Source: Candidatus Thermokryptus sp.
Lineage (GTDB): Bacteria; Bacteroidota; Ignavibacteria; Kryptoniales; Kryptoniaceae
Length of the DNA stretch: 10,246 nucleotides
Reading direction: 5' to 3'
NCBI GenBank assembly: GCA_028276305.1
Contig: JAPYWO010000017.1
Location: 1-10,246, forward strand
Position numbers and translations under genes: made by a program
Shown here: positions 1-8,637 of the stretch, in pieces
Layout: each line of letters starts with the position of its first letter
Numbering within the stretch: the first letter of the stretch is position 1
The notes under the pieces: model-generated
Database searches by the model: none
The model's input: the letters and a program-made list of their open reading frames with translations, nothing else
What the model was told of the DNA's origin: nothing

Positions 1-1395
1 TTTAGGGATTTGGAAAAAGCTTCGCGTAACATTGAATTTTTAGCGAAGGGGAAACTGATAACTGGGGAGAGAATCTTTACTTCGGCTGAAGAAAATGAAT
101 TTCAAAAAATCGCGCCTGTCCTCCTTAATGAAATTTCAAAAACAATTTCCCCGGATGTTACACTTGAAAATTTTAGAAAAATCGCAGAGGGGTTCAAATA
201 TTCAAAATTGTTTTACGAGTTGATTCGGGAAGATGATGTCAGAAGGGTTTTAGTTAATATATCTCAATACAGCGCCGGATTTTCAAATTTGCTTTCAATT
301 AAAAATCATCTTTTGGAGCAATTACTTTCAGAGGGGAATTTAAGCAGTAAGAGAAATTCAGGCGAGATCTTTGAGTTTTTTAAAAGAGGGGAAGAAGTGA
401 ATCTTTTTGATTTTAAATTCGCCAATGAACTACGACTTTTCATTTTGAACATTGATGGATTGATTGACATTTACAAACTCATGTTTGAACTTACAAATCA
501 AGCTGACTTGATCGTAGGTTATGTGTTTGATGATTTTTTTGGTATGGAATTTAGAGATGACATCGTTATATTTGGGCTTGGGAAGTATGGCTCTGCTGAG
601 ATGAACTTTGATTCCGATATTGATATGGTCATTTTAACTATGAAAGGAATTGGACAGGATAAATTGCGTGAGATTTCTTCAAGGTGTGAAAAATTCATTA
701 AAAAGTTGGGCGAGGTGGAAATTGAAAAACTGTATCAAGTTGACTTGCGATTACGACCTGAAGGAAGGAACGCTCCGATGATTGTTAAGTTTGATTATTT
801 TGAAAATTATCTTTTTAAAAGGGCGGAATTTTGGGAATTGATGGCTTTTACAAGATTTAGATACATCTGTGGGAACAAAAAATTAGCTGAGGAAGCATTA
901 TCGCTCTATTACGATAGGATTGCAAATGTTAAGTTTACAAAGTCACTTGTTGATTCTCTCGTTAAAATTAGAAAGAAGATGGAGGAGGTAGCGAAGGGCG
1001 AAATTGACATCAAGGTTGGTGCTGGTGGGCTTGTTGATGTTGAATTTATCGCGCAGATTTTGCAGTTGAAACACTTTAAGGAATTGGGCGAGATTGAATC
1101 ACATACCGTAAAGGCGCTTTTGAAACTCTCTGAATTGAAAATTTTAAATGAGGATGAATGTAAAACTTTGATTTCAAATTACGAGTTTTATCGGGAAGTT
1201 GAGAAATTTTTAAGAGTTTCATTATGGAGGAAATCAAATTCACTTCCAGAGCCGGTTGAAGCACAAAAGCTTGAATATCTTTCGCTTTGCCTTGGGTATA
1301 GATTTGCTGATGAATTCGTTGATTCAATTAAAAGTCGTATGCGAAAGACGAGGAAAATTTTTGAGGATGTGATTAACAGAGTCATTCGCCGATGA
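1..1395 (+). CDS. glnE: Glutamine synthetase adenylyltransferase, C-terminal part (5' truncated by window edge)
   Basis: GlnE adenylylates (and in full-length enzymes also de-adenylylates) glutamine synthetase in response to nitrogen status, in the cytoplasm. The reading frame is open from base 1, so the TTG at 10 is probably internal and the true start lies upstream. The nucleotidyltransferase motif [13 protein letters not shown] followed by DSDID is at about 571-624; the two Asp of DSDID (codons 616-618 and 622-624) are the expected metal ligands. Next come the family block [13 protein letters not shown] (about 739-777) and [11 protein letters not shown] (about 1024-1056), then a helical C-terminal region. 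[11 protein letters not shown] close to the C-terminus, and the helical stretch before the motif, match the adenylylating (C-terminal) half of E. coli-type GlnE rather than the N-terminal adenylyl-removing half. Whether the removing half is present cannot be seen. It is the only + strand gene and overlaps the convergent yjbQ-family gene by 14 bases. Confidence 0.92.
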   Translation, partial: FRDLEKASRNIEFLAKGKLITGERIFTSAEENEFQKIAPVLLNEISKTISPDVTLENFRKIAEGFKYSKLFYELIREDDVRRVLVNISQYSAGFSNLLSIKNHLLEQLLSEGNLSSKRNSGEIFEFFKRGEEVNLFDFKFANELRLFILNIDGLIDIYKLMFELTNQADLIVGYVFDDFFGMEFRDDIVIFGLGKYGSAEMNFDSDIDMVILTMKGIGQDKLREISSRCEKFIKKLGEVEIEKLYQVDLRLRPEGRNAPMIVKFDYFENYLFKRAEFWELMAFTRFRYICGNKKLAEEALSLYYDRIANVKFTKSLVDSLVKIRKKMEEVAKGEIDIKVGAGGLVDVEFIAQILQLKHFKELGEIESHTVKALLKLSELKILNEDECKTLISNYEFYREVEKFLRVSLWRKSNSLPEPVEAQKLEYLSLCLGYRFADEFVDSIKSRMRKTRKIFEDVINRVIRR

Positions 1396-1795
1396 TTTTT
1401 ATAATGACCCTTTTTCTTCTCTGACCGTCAAATTCCGCATAAAACACCTGTTGCCAGGGTCCGAAATCAAGGCGTCCGTCGGTAACGGGTATAATGACCT
1501 CGTGATGTATGAGCAAGCTTTTCAAGTGTGCGTCGGCGTTTGTTTCACCAGTTCGGTGATGTTTATAGTTTGGGTTGAAAGGGGCGAGTTTTTCAAGCCA
1601 TTCCGTTAGGTCTTCAATCAAACCGTCCTCGTCATCGTTTACGAAAACACCAGCGGTGACATGCATTGCGGAGACAAGACAAAATCCTTCCTTTATCCCG
1701 CTTTTCTTTAAAGCTTCGTTTACTTTGTCCGTGATGTTGATTATCTCGCGCTTGTTCTTCGTATTGAATGTCAAATACTCGGTGTATGATTTCAT
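1382..1795 (-). CDS. YjbQ/UPF0047 family protein (secondary thiamine-phosphate synthase-type)
   Basis: This complete 137-residue protein has the usual length of the UPF0047/YjbQ family (TIGR00149-type). Family signatures are visible: the [11 protein letters not shown] segment around residues 44-54 (His45), [15 protein letters not shown] at 79-93 (His79, His80, His90), and the C-terminal [18 protein letters not shown] at 107-124 followed by a basic stretch. The conserved histidines are thought to form the active or metal site. E. coli YjbQ has been reported to have weak thiamine-phosphate synthase activity, but the physiological role of the family is unsettled, so no pathway is assigned here. 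The ATG at 1795 fits the family N-terminus; a weak GAGACC lies roughly 10 bases upstream. It follows the GH13 gene by 21 bases and is the last gene of the minus-strand run, ending inside the 3' end of glnE. The neighbours do not point to thiamine metabolism. Confidence 0.9.
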   Translation of the reverse strand: MKSYTEYLTFNTKNKREIINITDKVNEALKKSGIKEGFCLVSAMHVTAGVFVNDDEDGLIEDLTEWLEKLAPFNPNYKHHRTGETNADAHLKSLLIHHEVIIPVTDGRLDFGPWQQVFYAEFDGQRRKRVIIKIIGE

Positions 1796-1816
1796 AACAC
1801 GGTCTCAAATTTTGTT

Positions 1817-3655
1817 TTAATTGATGGATAAAAGTTTAAATTCAAATGGTTCAAGTTTAAAGTTTGTGAAATCATCAACCCTCATCACAAAATTTTTTTC
1901 TTCAAAAACATCGTAAAACTTTACCATTCCGTTGACGATTTTCTTTTTAAGCACATCATCAATTTTTAACTTCGTTGTGACTCCCCAATTTGAAAGATTC
2001 GCTATTACAAGAACTGTCTCATTATCAAATCTTCTCCAAAAGGCGTAAACTTTATCATCGTTTGTTGTCATCGCTTTAATCATTTCGCCTCTTCGCAGTG
2101 CAAGTGATTTTTTCCTAAAATTAAACAATTTTTTGTAAAACGCATAAAACTTCTTTCCTCTTTCATCTGATGTGTCTTTTTTAATGACCTGCTTTTCAAA
2201 TAGCGAAATGTTGGTTGTATCTCCGTATTCCTGACCGTTGTAAATTAAAGGGACTCCCGGGATAGTGGCGGTTATAAGAGCGGAAACAAGAGCGCCATTT
2301 TCACCGAAGTATCTAACCGCTCTCGGCTTATCGTGATTTTCATTGAAGCGTAACCTGATTGAACCTTTTGGAAACTTATACATCTCGCTTTGAAGAACAG
2401 CATCAAGCGCCGATGGAAGATGTCCCTTTCTTATAATTCTCGCAAGCACATCATAAACATTCCAACTGTATGTTAAATCAAACGCTTTTAGATGTTGTTC
2501 AGGTAAACTTCCCTCAGCAAGCATTAGGACTGGTTTAATTTTGTCAAGTTCGTCCCTCGCTTCATTCCAAAAGTCAATTGGAACGAGTTCGGCAACATCA
2601 CAACGGTAGCCATCAATGTCAAACTTCTCAACCCAGTATTTCATCATTTTTATCATATACTTTCTGAGCTCTGAATTATCATAGTTTAAATCCGCTACAT
2701 CTGTCCAATCAGAATTCGGTGAGACGATGTTGCCATTTTCATCTTTCACATACCAATCGGGATGTTCTTTTATTAGATTGTTGTCCCAAGAAGTATGATT
2801 TATCACGAGGTCAATTATGACTTTTATCCCGTTTTGATGCGCTGTTTTGATCAGTGATTTAAAATCATCCTCTGTTCCATAATCTGGGTTGATTTGAAAG
2901 TAATCTTTTACTGAATAGGGGCTACCGTAGGTTCCTTTTCTTTTGATTTCACCGATTGGATGTATAGGCATAAGCCAAATGACACTTATCCCGAGTTCTT
3001 TTAGGCGTGGTATTTCTTTTTCAATCGCTTTGAAGTTTCCATCTGGTGAAAAAGCTCTGGGGAAAATTTCATATATAACGGCATCTTTAACCCAATCGGG
3101 AGAGGTTCTCGCTTTTTTGTAGTAAAATTCTCCTTTTAACAGCTCCTCAACCTTTGAGTATTCAACTATTTTAACTGGCTTATAAATCCCGCCTGGACCA
3201 CCTTGATCAATCACCATTACGACAATTTCATTGATGCCTTGCTTTAAAAATTTCGTGATGTCAAAGTAAAATTCATCGCTATAGCCACGGTGCTCCCCGA
3301 CAAATTCTCCATTTAACCAAACTCCACAATCGTCATCAACCCCGGAGAAGAAGATTGCGTATTTTTTACTTTTATCAATTTTCTCAATTTTAAAACTTTT
3401 GTAATACCAAGCGATTCCGTCATACTTTGCAAAATTTGCGTATCTTTCCCAAAATCCCGGGACTTCAATCTCCGTCCAATCGCTTCTATCAAAGTTAGCG
3501 GAATACCAGAGTTGTTCAAGCCCTTTGTCTTCAGGGTCAATTTTGAATAGCCACTTTCCATCAAGTTCAACGAGCATTTTTATATCGGTTATGTATTTTT
3601 GAGAAGAACAGGAGACAGGGAAAATTAAAAGTAAGAGATAGAGAAGTTTCTTCAT
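1817..3655 (-). CDS. GH13 alpha-amylase-family lipoprotein with N-terminal GH2-like sandwich domain
   Basis: This is a 612-residue probable lipoprotein glycosidase acting on alpha-glucans. Residues 1-16 form a signal peptide ending in FPVSC, with Cys16 as the likely lipidation site; Pro at -3 is atypical. No acidic stretch follows the Cys, so a Bacteroidota-style surface-export signal is not evident. Residues about 25-165 resemble the galactose-binding-like jelly-roll of GH2 enzymes (LDGKWLFKID, VPGFWE, VWLNGEFVGEH, GGIYKPV). Residues about 190-520 are a GH13 barrel with all catalytic regions: DLVINH (282-287), GYRCD with nucleophile Asp353, LAEG with acid/base Glu381, and NENHD with Asp442; GVPLIYNGQE (467-476) follows. 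A C-terminal beta domain ends the protein. The exact specificity (amylase, neopullulanase, glucosidase) cannot be read. The ATG is 4 bases after the stop of the upstream T9SS gene with no clear Shine-Dalgarno, suggesting translational coupling. Confidence 0.93.
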   Translation of the reverse strand: MKKLLYLLLLIFPVSCSSQKYITDIKMLVELDGKWLFKIDPEDKGLEQLWYSANFDRSDWTEIEVPGFWERYANFAKYDGIAWYYKSFKIEKIDKSKKYAIFFSGVDDDCGVWLNGEFVGEHRGYSDEFYFDITKFLKQGINEIVVMVIDQGGPGGIYKPVKIVEYSKVEELLKGEFYYKKARTSPDWVKDAVIYEIFPRAFSPDGNFKAIEKEIPRLKELGISVIWLMPIHPIGEIKRKGTYGSPYSVKDYFQINPDYGTEDDFKSLIKTAHQNGIKVIIDLVINHTSWDNNLIKEHPDWYVKDENGNIVSPNSDWTDVADLNYDNSELRKYMIKMMKYWVEKFDIDGYRCDVAELVPIDFWNEARDELDKIKPVLMLAEGSLPEQHLKAFDLTYSWNVYDVLARIIRKGHLPSALDAVLQSEMYKFPKGSIRLRFNENHDKPRAVRYFGENGALVSALITATIPGVPLIYNGQEYGDTTNISLFEKQVIKKDTSDERGKKFYAFYKKLFNFRKKSLALRRGEMIKAMTTNDDKVYAFWRRFDNETVLVIANLSNWGVTTKLKIDDVLKKKIVNGMVKFYDVFEEKNFVMRVDDFTNFKLEPFEFKLLSIN

Positions 3656-3659
3656 GGGT

Positions 3660-5291
3660 TTATTTTATCGCTATCATTTTTCTTATTTCAAAACCGCGTT
3701 GCGTTTGAAGTTTGTAAAGATAGATTCCGCTCGTGATATCGCTATTTTTTACATTGTTAAGGTTAAATGTGACCTCGTATCTCCCGGCGCTTTGAAACCC
3801 ATCAACGAGTACGGCAATTTCTCTTCCAACTATATCGTAAACGGTGAGCCGTACATAAGTATCATTGAAGAGGTCGTAAATGATTTTTGTCTCAGCATTA
3901 AATGGGTTCGGGAAATTTCCTATTATTTCAAAATCTTTTTTTAAGCCAAGTCCTATTTTAACTTCGTCCGAGTATTCGTAACTCCCATCTTTGTTGACTC
4001 GCTTTACTCTATAATAGTAAAGCACATTGTCTTCCGCAAGGGTTTCGGTATATGAATATCTCTTTTGGTTTGAGGAGGCGATTTCAAAAATTTGTTTATA
4101 AATTTCATCGTCTCTTTTCCTTTCAAGTATGAACTTTTCAATGAGCGATGGGTTATCAACTTCCCAGTTTATGACGATGTTGTTTGACTTTATCTCTGCG
4201 GTGATTTTAACAGCAGATGAGTAAATTGGCGCTGTTGATTCAACAAGCTTAACCCCGTTTGACTCTAATCCTGAAAAATTGCCCATTGGTGTCGTCGTCT
4301 TATCATCAAACTTAAGCAGGAAGGAAACATCGCTGTCAAATTTCGCATAATATTGGGAAAGTTTGCTTATCATATCGGGTCTTGATGTTCTGTAAAGCAC
4401 GATCTCGTCAATTTGACCGTGTTCAATTTTAACACTCGGTCTGTTAAGTTCAAACAGTTTTAAATTTGGTATGAAGATCTCTTCTGCTTTTGCGCCATCA
4501 ATGAAAAACTCAAGCGTGTTTTTTATCGGGTCAGCATTGATTATAAAATTATGCCAAATACCATCGCTTATAAATTTCGGGACATCAATTTCAAACTTTC
4601 CAATTGAATTTTTAATTGTAAATGTCATCCTGCCGAATTTAATTCCAACATTTATAAAACTTTTGTCAATGGTTGATGTCATTGAAATCACATTAGCCCT
4701 CATTCCCGTGGTTTTAAGCCAAAATGAAATTGTGAAACCGTTTTTAATGTTTTCATTGAGTGTAAATTTTATGTAACCATTTTTATCAAATCTCGCGCAA
4801 AATCCAGAAATCCTGTCAGCGTTTTGCTTTACTTTTATGTTTGCTTGGTTTTCAAAAATTGAAGTTTCCTTTTTCGTCAAATTGGAAGAAAGATTGATCG
4901 GGATTAATTTCAACTTAAAATCACCTGATGACCTCGGATTGAAAATAAAGGCGTAGGTTCGCATTGTTGATGAATGATTACCTATGTCAACGAATGCGGA
5001 AAACTTTTCGTCAAAATGGTTTTTCAGGTCAAGTTTTTCAATTATCTCGTTTGTGGCTGGTTGAAGGTTAAAAATTGAATCGTCAAGTGAAAGAGCTTCC
5101 ATTGGGTTTATATCGCCTTCAATTGACATTACGATTAGAATCGTATCAAGTGGATTTGCATAAAGACCGAAAATCGCGGAAAATTTTTCGCCTTTGACAA
5201 CTTCATCGGGGCATTGAATGAAAGATATTCGCTGTGATAGGGAAAATGAAGTGATAAAAAATAACAAAGAAATGATCAAGCGAATTCGCAT
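3660..5291 (-). CDS. Secreted LamG/FN3 protein with C-terminal T9SS type A sorting domain
   Basis: This predicted 543-residue exported protein has no recognised enzymatic domain. Residues 1-20 are a signal peptide (MRIR, a hydrophobic core, then SLS before Gln20 as a plausible cleavage site). Residues about 21-160 are beta-rich and unassigned. Residues about 161-303 look like a LamG/concanavalin-type sandwich (ISFWLKTTG, DGIWHNFIINAD, EFFIDGAKAEE, QIDEIVLYR). Residues about 355-448 resemble an FN3 domain (NIVINWEVDN, YYYRVKRVNKDGS). Residues about 455-543 are a type IX sorting domain: GNFPNPFNAETKIIYDL, VYDIVGREIAVLVDG, SGIYLYKLQT and a basic C-terminus. Known cargo with this tail crosses the outer membrane and is anchored or released. 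The ATG at 5291 is chosen because it gives a canonical signal peptide; in-frame ATG (5312) and TTG (5318) would add an acidic MDDDKSS-type leader. No start has a strong Shine-Dalgarno. It lies between nuoI and the GH13 lipoprotein gene. Confidence 0.85.
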   Translation of the reverse strand: MRIRLIISLLFFITSFSLSQRISFIQCPDEVVKGEKFSAIFGLYANPLDTILIVMSIEGDINPMEALSLDDSIFNLQPATNEIIEKLDLKNHFDEKFSAFVDIGNHSSTMRTYAFIFNPRSSGDFKLKLIPINLSSNLTKKETSIFENQANIKVKQNADRISGFCARFDKNGYIKFTLNENIKNGFTISFWLKTTGMRANVISMTSTIDKSFINVGIKFGRMTFTIKNSIGKFEIDVPKFISDGIWHNFIINADPIKNTLEFFIDGAKAEEIFIPNLKLFELNRPSVKIEHGQIDEIVLYRTSRPDMISKLSQYYAKFDSDVSFLLKFDDKTTTPMGNFSGLESNGVKLVESTAPIYSSAVKITAEIKSNNIVINWEVDNPSLIEKFILERKRDDEIYKQIFEIASSNQKRYSYTETLAEDNVLYYYRVKRVNKDGSYEYSDEVKIGLGLKKDFEIIGNFPNPFNAETKIIYDLFNDTYVRLTVYDIVGREIAVLVDGFQSAGRYEVTFNLNNVKNSDITSGIYLYKLQTQRGFEIRKMIAIK

Positions 5292-5330
5292 TGAACTTTT
5301 ATCATCATCCATAGGCAAGTTTTAACTTTG

Positions 5331-5849
5331 TTATCTCATCTTTTTCAAAAAATCAAGTCGTTCTTTCAATTTTGAAGCTGGGACTAAAAGTTTATCTTTT
5401 CCGAAGATAGCTTCCTCTCTGTTTGTGAAGACAAGTTCATATTCATCGCTCATGACAATTGCTTCTTCAGGGCAGACCTCTTCACATAGACCACAATAGA
5501 TACAACGCAACATATTTATTTCAAATTTTTTCGGGTATCTTTCTTTGTCAAGTTCAGTTTCTCCAGCGACCACTTCAATTGCAAGTGCGGGGCAAACCCT
5601 TGCGCAGAGACCGCAAGCAACGCATCTTTCAACGCCTGTTTCATCGTTATATACAAGAACGGGACGACCGCGAAAGGATGCAGGCGGTTTCCATTTCACA
5701 TCCGGATATTCAAAAGTAAATTTCGGCTTGAAGATTTGACGAAATGTTATGGTTAAACCTTTGAAAATCTCGGGCAGATAAAGTCGTTCAAGAAGGTTAA
5801 GATTTGACCTTCGCTTTATTTTTGCTCTTCCATCTATTTTTTGTTCCAT
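5331..5849 (-). CDS. nuoI: NADH-quinone oxidoreductase subunit I (2x[4Fe-4S])
   Basis: NuoI is the ferredoxin-like subunit of complex I that carries clusters N6a and N6b and passes electrons from the peripheral arm towards the quinone site. This complete protein has 172 residues. Two full ferredoxin motifs are visible: [12 protein letters not shown] (Cys76, 79, 82, 86) and [12 protein letters not shown] (Cys116, 119, 122, 126), each of form CxxCxxCxxxCP. The N-terminal part ([19 protein letters not shown], then FRGRPVL) matches the NuoI helix and pre-cluster region, which separates it from a free 8Fe ferredoxin. The C-terminal extension after the second motif is common in the family. The gene starts 22 bases after the nuoH stop, with a modest GGA about 8 bases before the ATG. 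The next gene is not nuoJ but a T9SS cargo gene, so the complex I block ends here. Confidence 0.95.
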   Translation of the reverse strand: MEQKIDGRAKIKRRSNLNLLERLYLPEIFKGLTITFRQIFKPKFTFEYPDVKWKPPASFRGRPVLVYNDETGVERCVACGLCARVCPALAIEVVAGETELDKERYPKKFEINMLRCIYCGLCEEVCPEEAIVMSDEYELVFTNREEAIFGKDKLLVPASKLKERLDFLKKMR

Positions 5850-5871
5850 GGTTATTTCCGTTGACTTTGTT

Positions 5872-6888
5872 TTATAGCAAAATTTTTACAAGACCAGTCA
5901 CAAGGACATTTAAAAGAGCAAGTGGGAGTAAAACTTGCCATCCAAGTCGCATAAGTTGATCGTATCTGAATCTGGGCAATGTCCACCTTACGAGCATAAA
6001 GAGGAAAATTATTATTCCAGCTTTTGCAAAGAAAACGATTATTTGTAAAATTGCTGCAATGTTGGGATTTAATCCAGAGTATATGTCAATAAACGGGAAA
6101 TACCAACCGCCGAGGAAGAAAGCGGTCGTAAGCAAACTTGCAGTTATGACATTTGTATACTCAGCTAAATAAAATGCGCCGAATTTCATCCCTGAATATT
6201 CAGTGTGATAGCCAGCGACAAGCTCAGGTTCTGCTTCGGGTAGGTCAAATGGTAGACGGTTTGTTTCAGCAAAAGCTGAAACGAGAAAAATTATAAATCC
6301 AACCGGCTGATAAAAAATGTTCCAAACATTTGCTTGAGATTTAATTATTTCATCAATTCTAATTGAACCGCTGACGAGAACAACTCCAACAAGCGAAAGT
6401 CCAAGTGAAAGTTCGTAACTTATCATCTGTGCGGATGCTCTTAGAGCTCCGAGAAGTGAATATTTGTTGTTTGACGACCAACCGCTCAAGGTGATTCCAT
6501 ATACGCCCATGGAGCTTAGCGCAAGTATGTAAAGAAAGCCGATGTTTACATCAGCGACGATAAGTTTAATCTCTTTTCCGCCGATTACGATTTTTTCTCC
6601 GATGGGCAAAACTGCTATTATGCTGTATGCGACGAAAAGTGAAATTATCGGTGCTATTGTGTGCAATGTTTTGTCGGCATTTGCGGGTATTATTTCCTCT
6701 TTGAAAAGTATTTTTATCAAGTCAGCAACTGGCTGAAAAAGTCCAAATGGACCAACACGATTGGGTCCAAGTCGGTCTTGTATAAAAGCAGAGATTCGCC
6801 TTTCAACATAGGTTAAGACCGCAGCGACGGTCAAAAACAAGAGAATAAAAGCGATGGCTTTTAAGATGGCGATTAAAATTAATTCCAT
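5872..6888 (-). CDS. nuoH: NADH-quinone oxidoreductase subunit H (membrane, quinone-site subunit)
   Basis: NuoH (ND1) is the membrane subunit that docks the peripheral arm and forms much of the quinone chamber. This complete 338-residue protein is very hydrophobic, consistent with about eight membrane helices. Diagnostic family blocks are present: [20 protein letters not shown] near residues 27-46, followed by [18 protein letters not shown]; and [20 protein letters not shown] near 207-226, followed by [18 protein letters not shown]. The acidic and arginine residues of these loops are those known to line the quinone/proton-coupling channel. I see no truncation or missing block. The gene lies 22 bases downstream of nuoG and 22 bases upstream of nuoI, in the conserved G-H-I order. 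The ATG at 6888 gives the expected N-terminal hydrophobic helix; its Shine-Dalgarno is weak (GAAAG). Confidence 0.96.
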   Translation of the reverse strand: MELILIAILKAIAFILLFLTVAAVLTYVERRISAFIQDRLGPNRVGPFGLFQPVADLIKILFKEEIIPANADKTLHTIAPIISLFVAYSIIAVLPIGEKIVIGGKEIKLIVADVNIGFLYILALSSMGVYGITLSGWSSNNKYSLLGALRASAQMISYELSLGLSLVGVVLVSGSIRIDEIIKSQANVWNIFYQPVGFIIFLVSAFAETNRLPFDLPEAEPELVAGYHTEYSGMKFGAFYLAEYTNVITASLLTTAFFLGGWYFPFIDIYSGLNPNIAAILQIIVFFAKAGIIIFLFMLVRWTLPRFRYDQLMRLGWQVLLPLALLNVLVTGLVKILL

Positions 6889-6910
6889 AAGTGCTTTCGT
6901 TTTTGATTTT

Positions 6911-8614
6911 TTAATCCTTTTTTATCATTGCACCGTTTTTCAAGTTCTCGTAAGACAGCCCTCTAAATTCACGAACAGCGGTGGTGATTTCCTCAAAGAC
7001 ATCTTTTGCGGTTGTGTAAGTAAACTTCGCCCCAAGATTATTCGCTAATTCAGTGATGACTTTCCAAGATGGTTTAACATTTCTCCTTTCACCGCTTGCC
7101 CATCTGTCAAACGGTGTCCCAAATTTAAATAATCTTGCGTGTGCAAGTTCAGCTTTGTTTATTTCGCCGGTGTTCGGTTTTGCCTCGCCGAATTTCCTCG
7201 GCTTGTAAAGCATATACGGTTCAATGTTCAATGGGAGAACGGCGATGTTAATTTTTTGAACCCTGCCTTCAAAGTTTGTGAAAGTTCCCTCTTTTTCTGC
7301 AAATGAAGCGCTTGCGAAAACGACGCTTGCCTTATCAACTGTCTTATTTTTATTCGTGGCGTGGACGATTACCTTAACATCATCAAGTAAATTGTAAATC
7401 TCGTCATCAAGGACAATATCATCGTCCATGACATAGATGACTTTAAACTTTCGCTCTTTTAAACCGTTCAAAATCGCATCAAGCCCGTATCCATTCCCCG
7501 GTCGTATTCCAACAAGGTAAGCTCCAAGTGAGTTGGGAGTTTTGTCAGCCCTTATAAGGAAATTATCTTCGTCACCATCTTTAACATGCTTGATGAAGTC
7601 AATATACTTCGCTTTTAAAACTGTCTTGGCGAATTTCTGAAGGGCGAAATTATCTTCGTTCGTTGCGAATGGAGAACCGATGACGGCAATTTCATTGGGC
7701 TTTGCATTTTTTAAAATTGACACCGCTTCCGATATGGCTGTTTCCCAATCAACTTCAATTAAATCGCCATTTCTGCGAACCATAGGGGATTTAATCCTAT
7801 CATCAGAGTTAACGGGGATATATGTAAATCTTCCATAATCGCACATCCAGTATTTATTAACTTCCATATTTTGCCTTGGTGTGATTCTTAAAATTTGATT
7901 ATTCCTGACCCAAAGATAAACATTGCAACCACGAGCGCAACCTGGACAGATGCTTTCAATCGCAGTCATATTCCAAGTTCTTTCCCTGAATCTGAAATCC
8001 CTTGAAGTCAAAGCTCCAACTGGACAAATGTCAATGATATTCATTGAATACGGATTGTCAAGTTTTTTCCCTGGGAAGGTTGTCAAAACAACCCTATCTC
8101 CTCTTTGCGTAAATGTCAATTGCGGGTCTTTCACGATCTCATCAAAAAATCTAACACATCTTGAGCACATTATGCATCTTTCAACATCAAGAACGATATT
8201 AGCCCCGAGCGGAACTCTTTTTGGCTTGTGCACTTTTTCTTCAGTGAATCTACTATGCCCAGGTCCGTAAATGTATGTGTAATTTTGAAGTTTACATTCG
8301 CCAGCTTCGTCGCATATCGGGCAGTCAAGCGGGTGATTTATAAGTATGAATTCAAGGACAGCTTGTCTTGCTTTTACAACTTTTTCACTTTTAGTATAAA
8401 CGACCATTCCATCCGTGACCCTTGTGGCACAGGCGATGACCAGTTTAGGCATTTTTTCTACCTCAACAAGACACATTCTACAATTTCCAGCTATTGATAG
8501 GGCGGGATGATAGCAGAAATGCGGGATGTCAATTCCAATTTCTTGCGCAGCTTGAAGTATTGTAAGTCCGTCTTTTACTTCTACTGTTTTTCCATCTATT
8601 GTTATTTTAGCCAT
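6911..8614 (-). CDS. nuoG: NADH-quinone oxidoreductase subunit G, short form (four Fe-S clusters)
   Basis: NuoG is the iron-sulfur subunit of the complex I peripheral arm that relays electrons from NuoEF to NuoI. Ligands are visible for four clusters (numbering from the ATG at 8614): [2Fe-2S] N1b Cys34/45/48/62; N5 His94, Cys98/101/107; N4 Cys147/150/153/197; and N7 Cys223/226/230/258, the last kept in some bacteria but lost in mitochondria. From about residue 268 a molybdopterin-oxidoreductase-like domain follows, with the NuoG-typical SFAEKEGTFTNFEGRVQ near the end. At 567 residues it is much shorter than E. coli or Thermus NuoG (about 780-910), the loss being in this C-terminal part. A TTG at 8620 in frame (adding two residues) is closer to the GAGAG upstream and could be the start; the ATG better fits the family N-terminus MAKITIDGK. 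The gene lies 23 bases after ald; no nuoE or nuoF lies between. Confidence 0.95.
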   Translation of the reverse strand: MAKITIDGKTVEVKDGLTILQAAQEIGIDIPHFCYHPALSIAGNCRMCLVEVEKMPKLVIACATRVTDGMVVYTKSEKVVKARQAVLEFILINHPLDCPICDEAGECKLQNYTYIYGPGHSRFTEEKVHKPKRVPLGANIVLDVERCIMCSRCVRFFDEIVKDPQLTFTQRGDRVVLTTFPGKKLDNPYSMNIIDICPVGALTSRDFRFRERTWNMTAIESICPGCARGCNVYLWVRNNQILRITPRQNMEVNKYWMCDYGRFTYIPVNSDDRIKSPMVRRNGDLIEVDWETAISEAVSILKNAKPNEIAVIGSPFATNEDNFALQKFAKTVLKAKYIDFIKHVKDGDEDNFLIRADKTPNSLGAYLVGIRPGNGYGLDAILNGLKERKFKVIYVMDDDIVLDDEIYNLLDDVKVIVHATNKNKTVDKASVVFASASFAEKEGTFTNFEGRVQKINIAVLPLNIEPYMLYKPRKFGEAKPNTGEINKAELAHARLFKFGTPFDRWASGERRNVKPSWKVITELANNLGAKFTYTTAKDVFEEITTAVREFRGLSYENLKNGAMIKKD

Positions 8615-8637
8615 TTTCAAGGTTCTCTCTTTTATTC

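Noticed and set aside
3654..3944. 96-codon + strand open frame beginning at the GH13/T9SS gene junction.
   Set aside because: It is antisense to the T9SS sorting domain, whose conserved motifs are read on the minus strand.
5292..5330. Possible terminator or promoter between nuoI and the T9SS cargo gene.
   Set aside because: The short stretch shows no hairpin with a T-tract and no convincing -35/-10 pair; in-frame alternative starts occupy part of it.
7923..8270. 115-codon open frame on the + strand.
   Set aside because: It is antisense to the Fe-S cluster region of nuoG, where the minus strand carries the conserved Cys motifs.
7800..8614. NuoG considered as a formate dehydrogenase or hydrogenase subunit, since they share its N-terminal Fe-S domains.
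   Set aside because: The NuoG-type C-terminal block SFAEKEGTFTNFEGRVQ, the short degenerate molybdopterin domain and the directly following nuoH and nuoI favour complex I.
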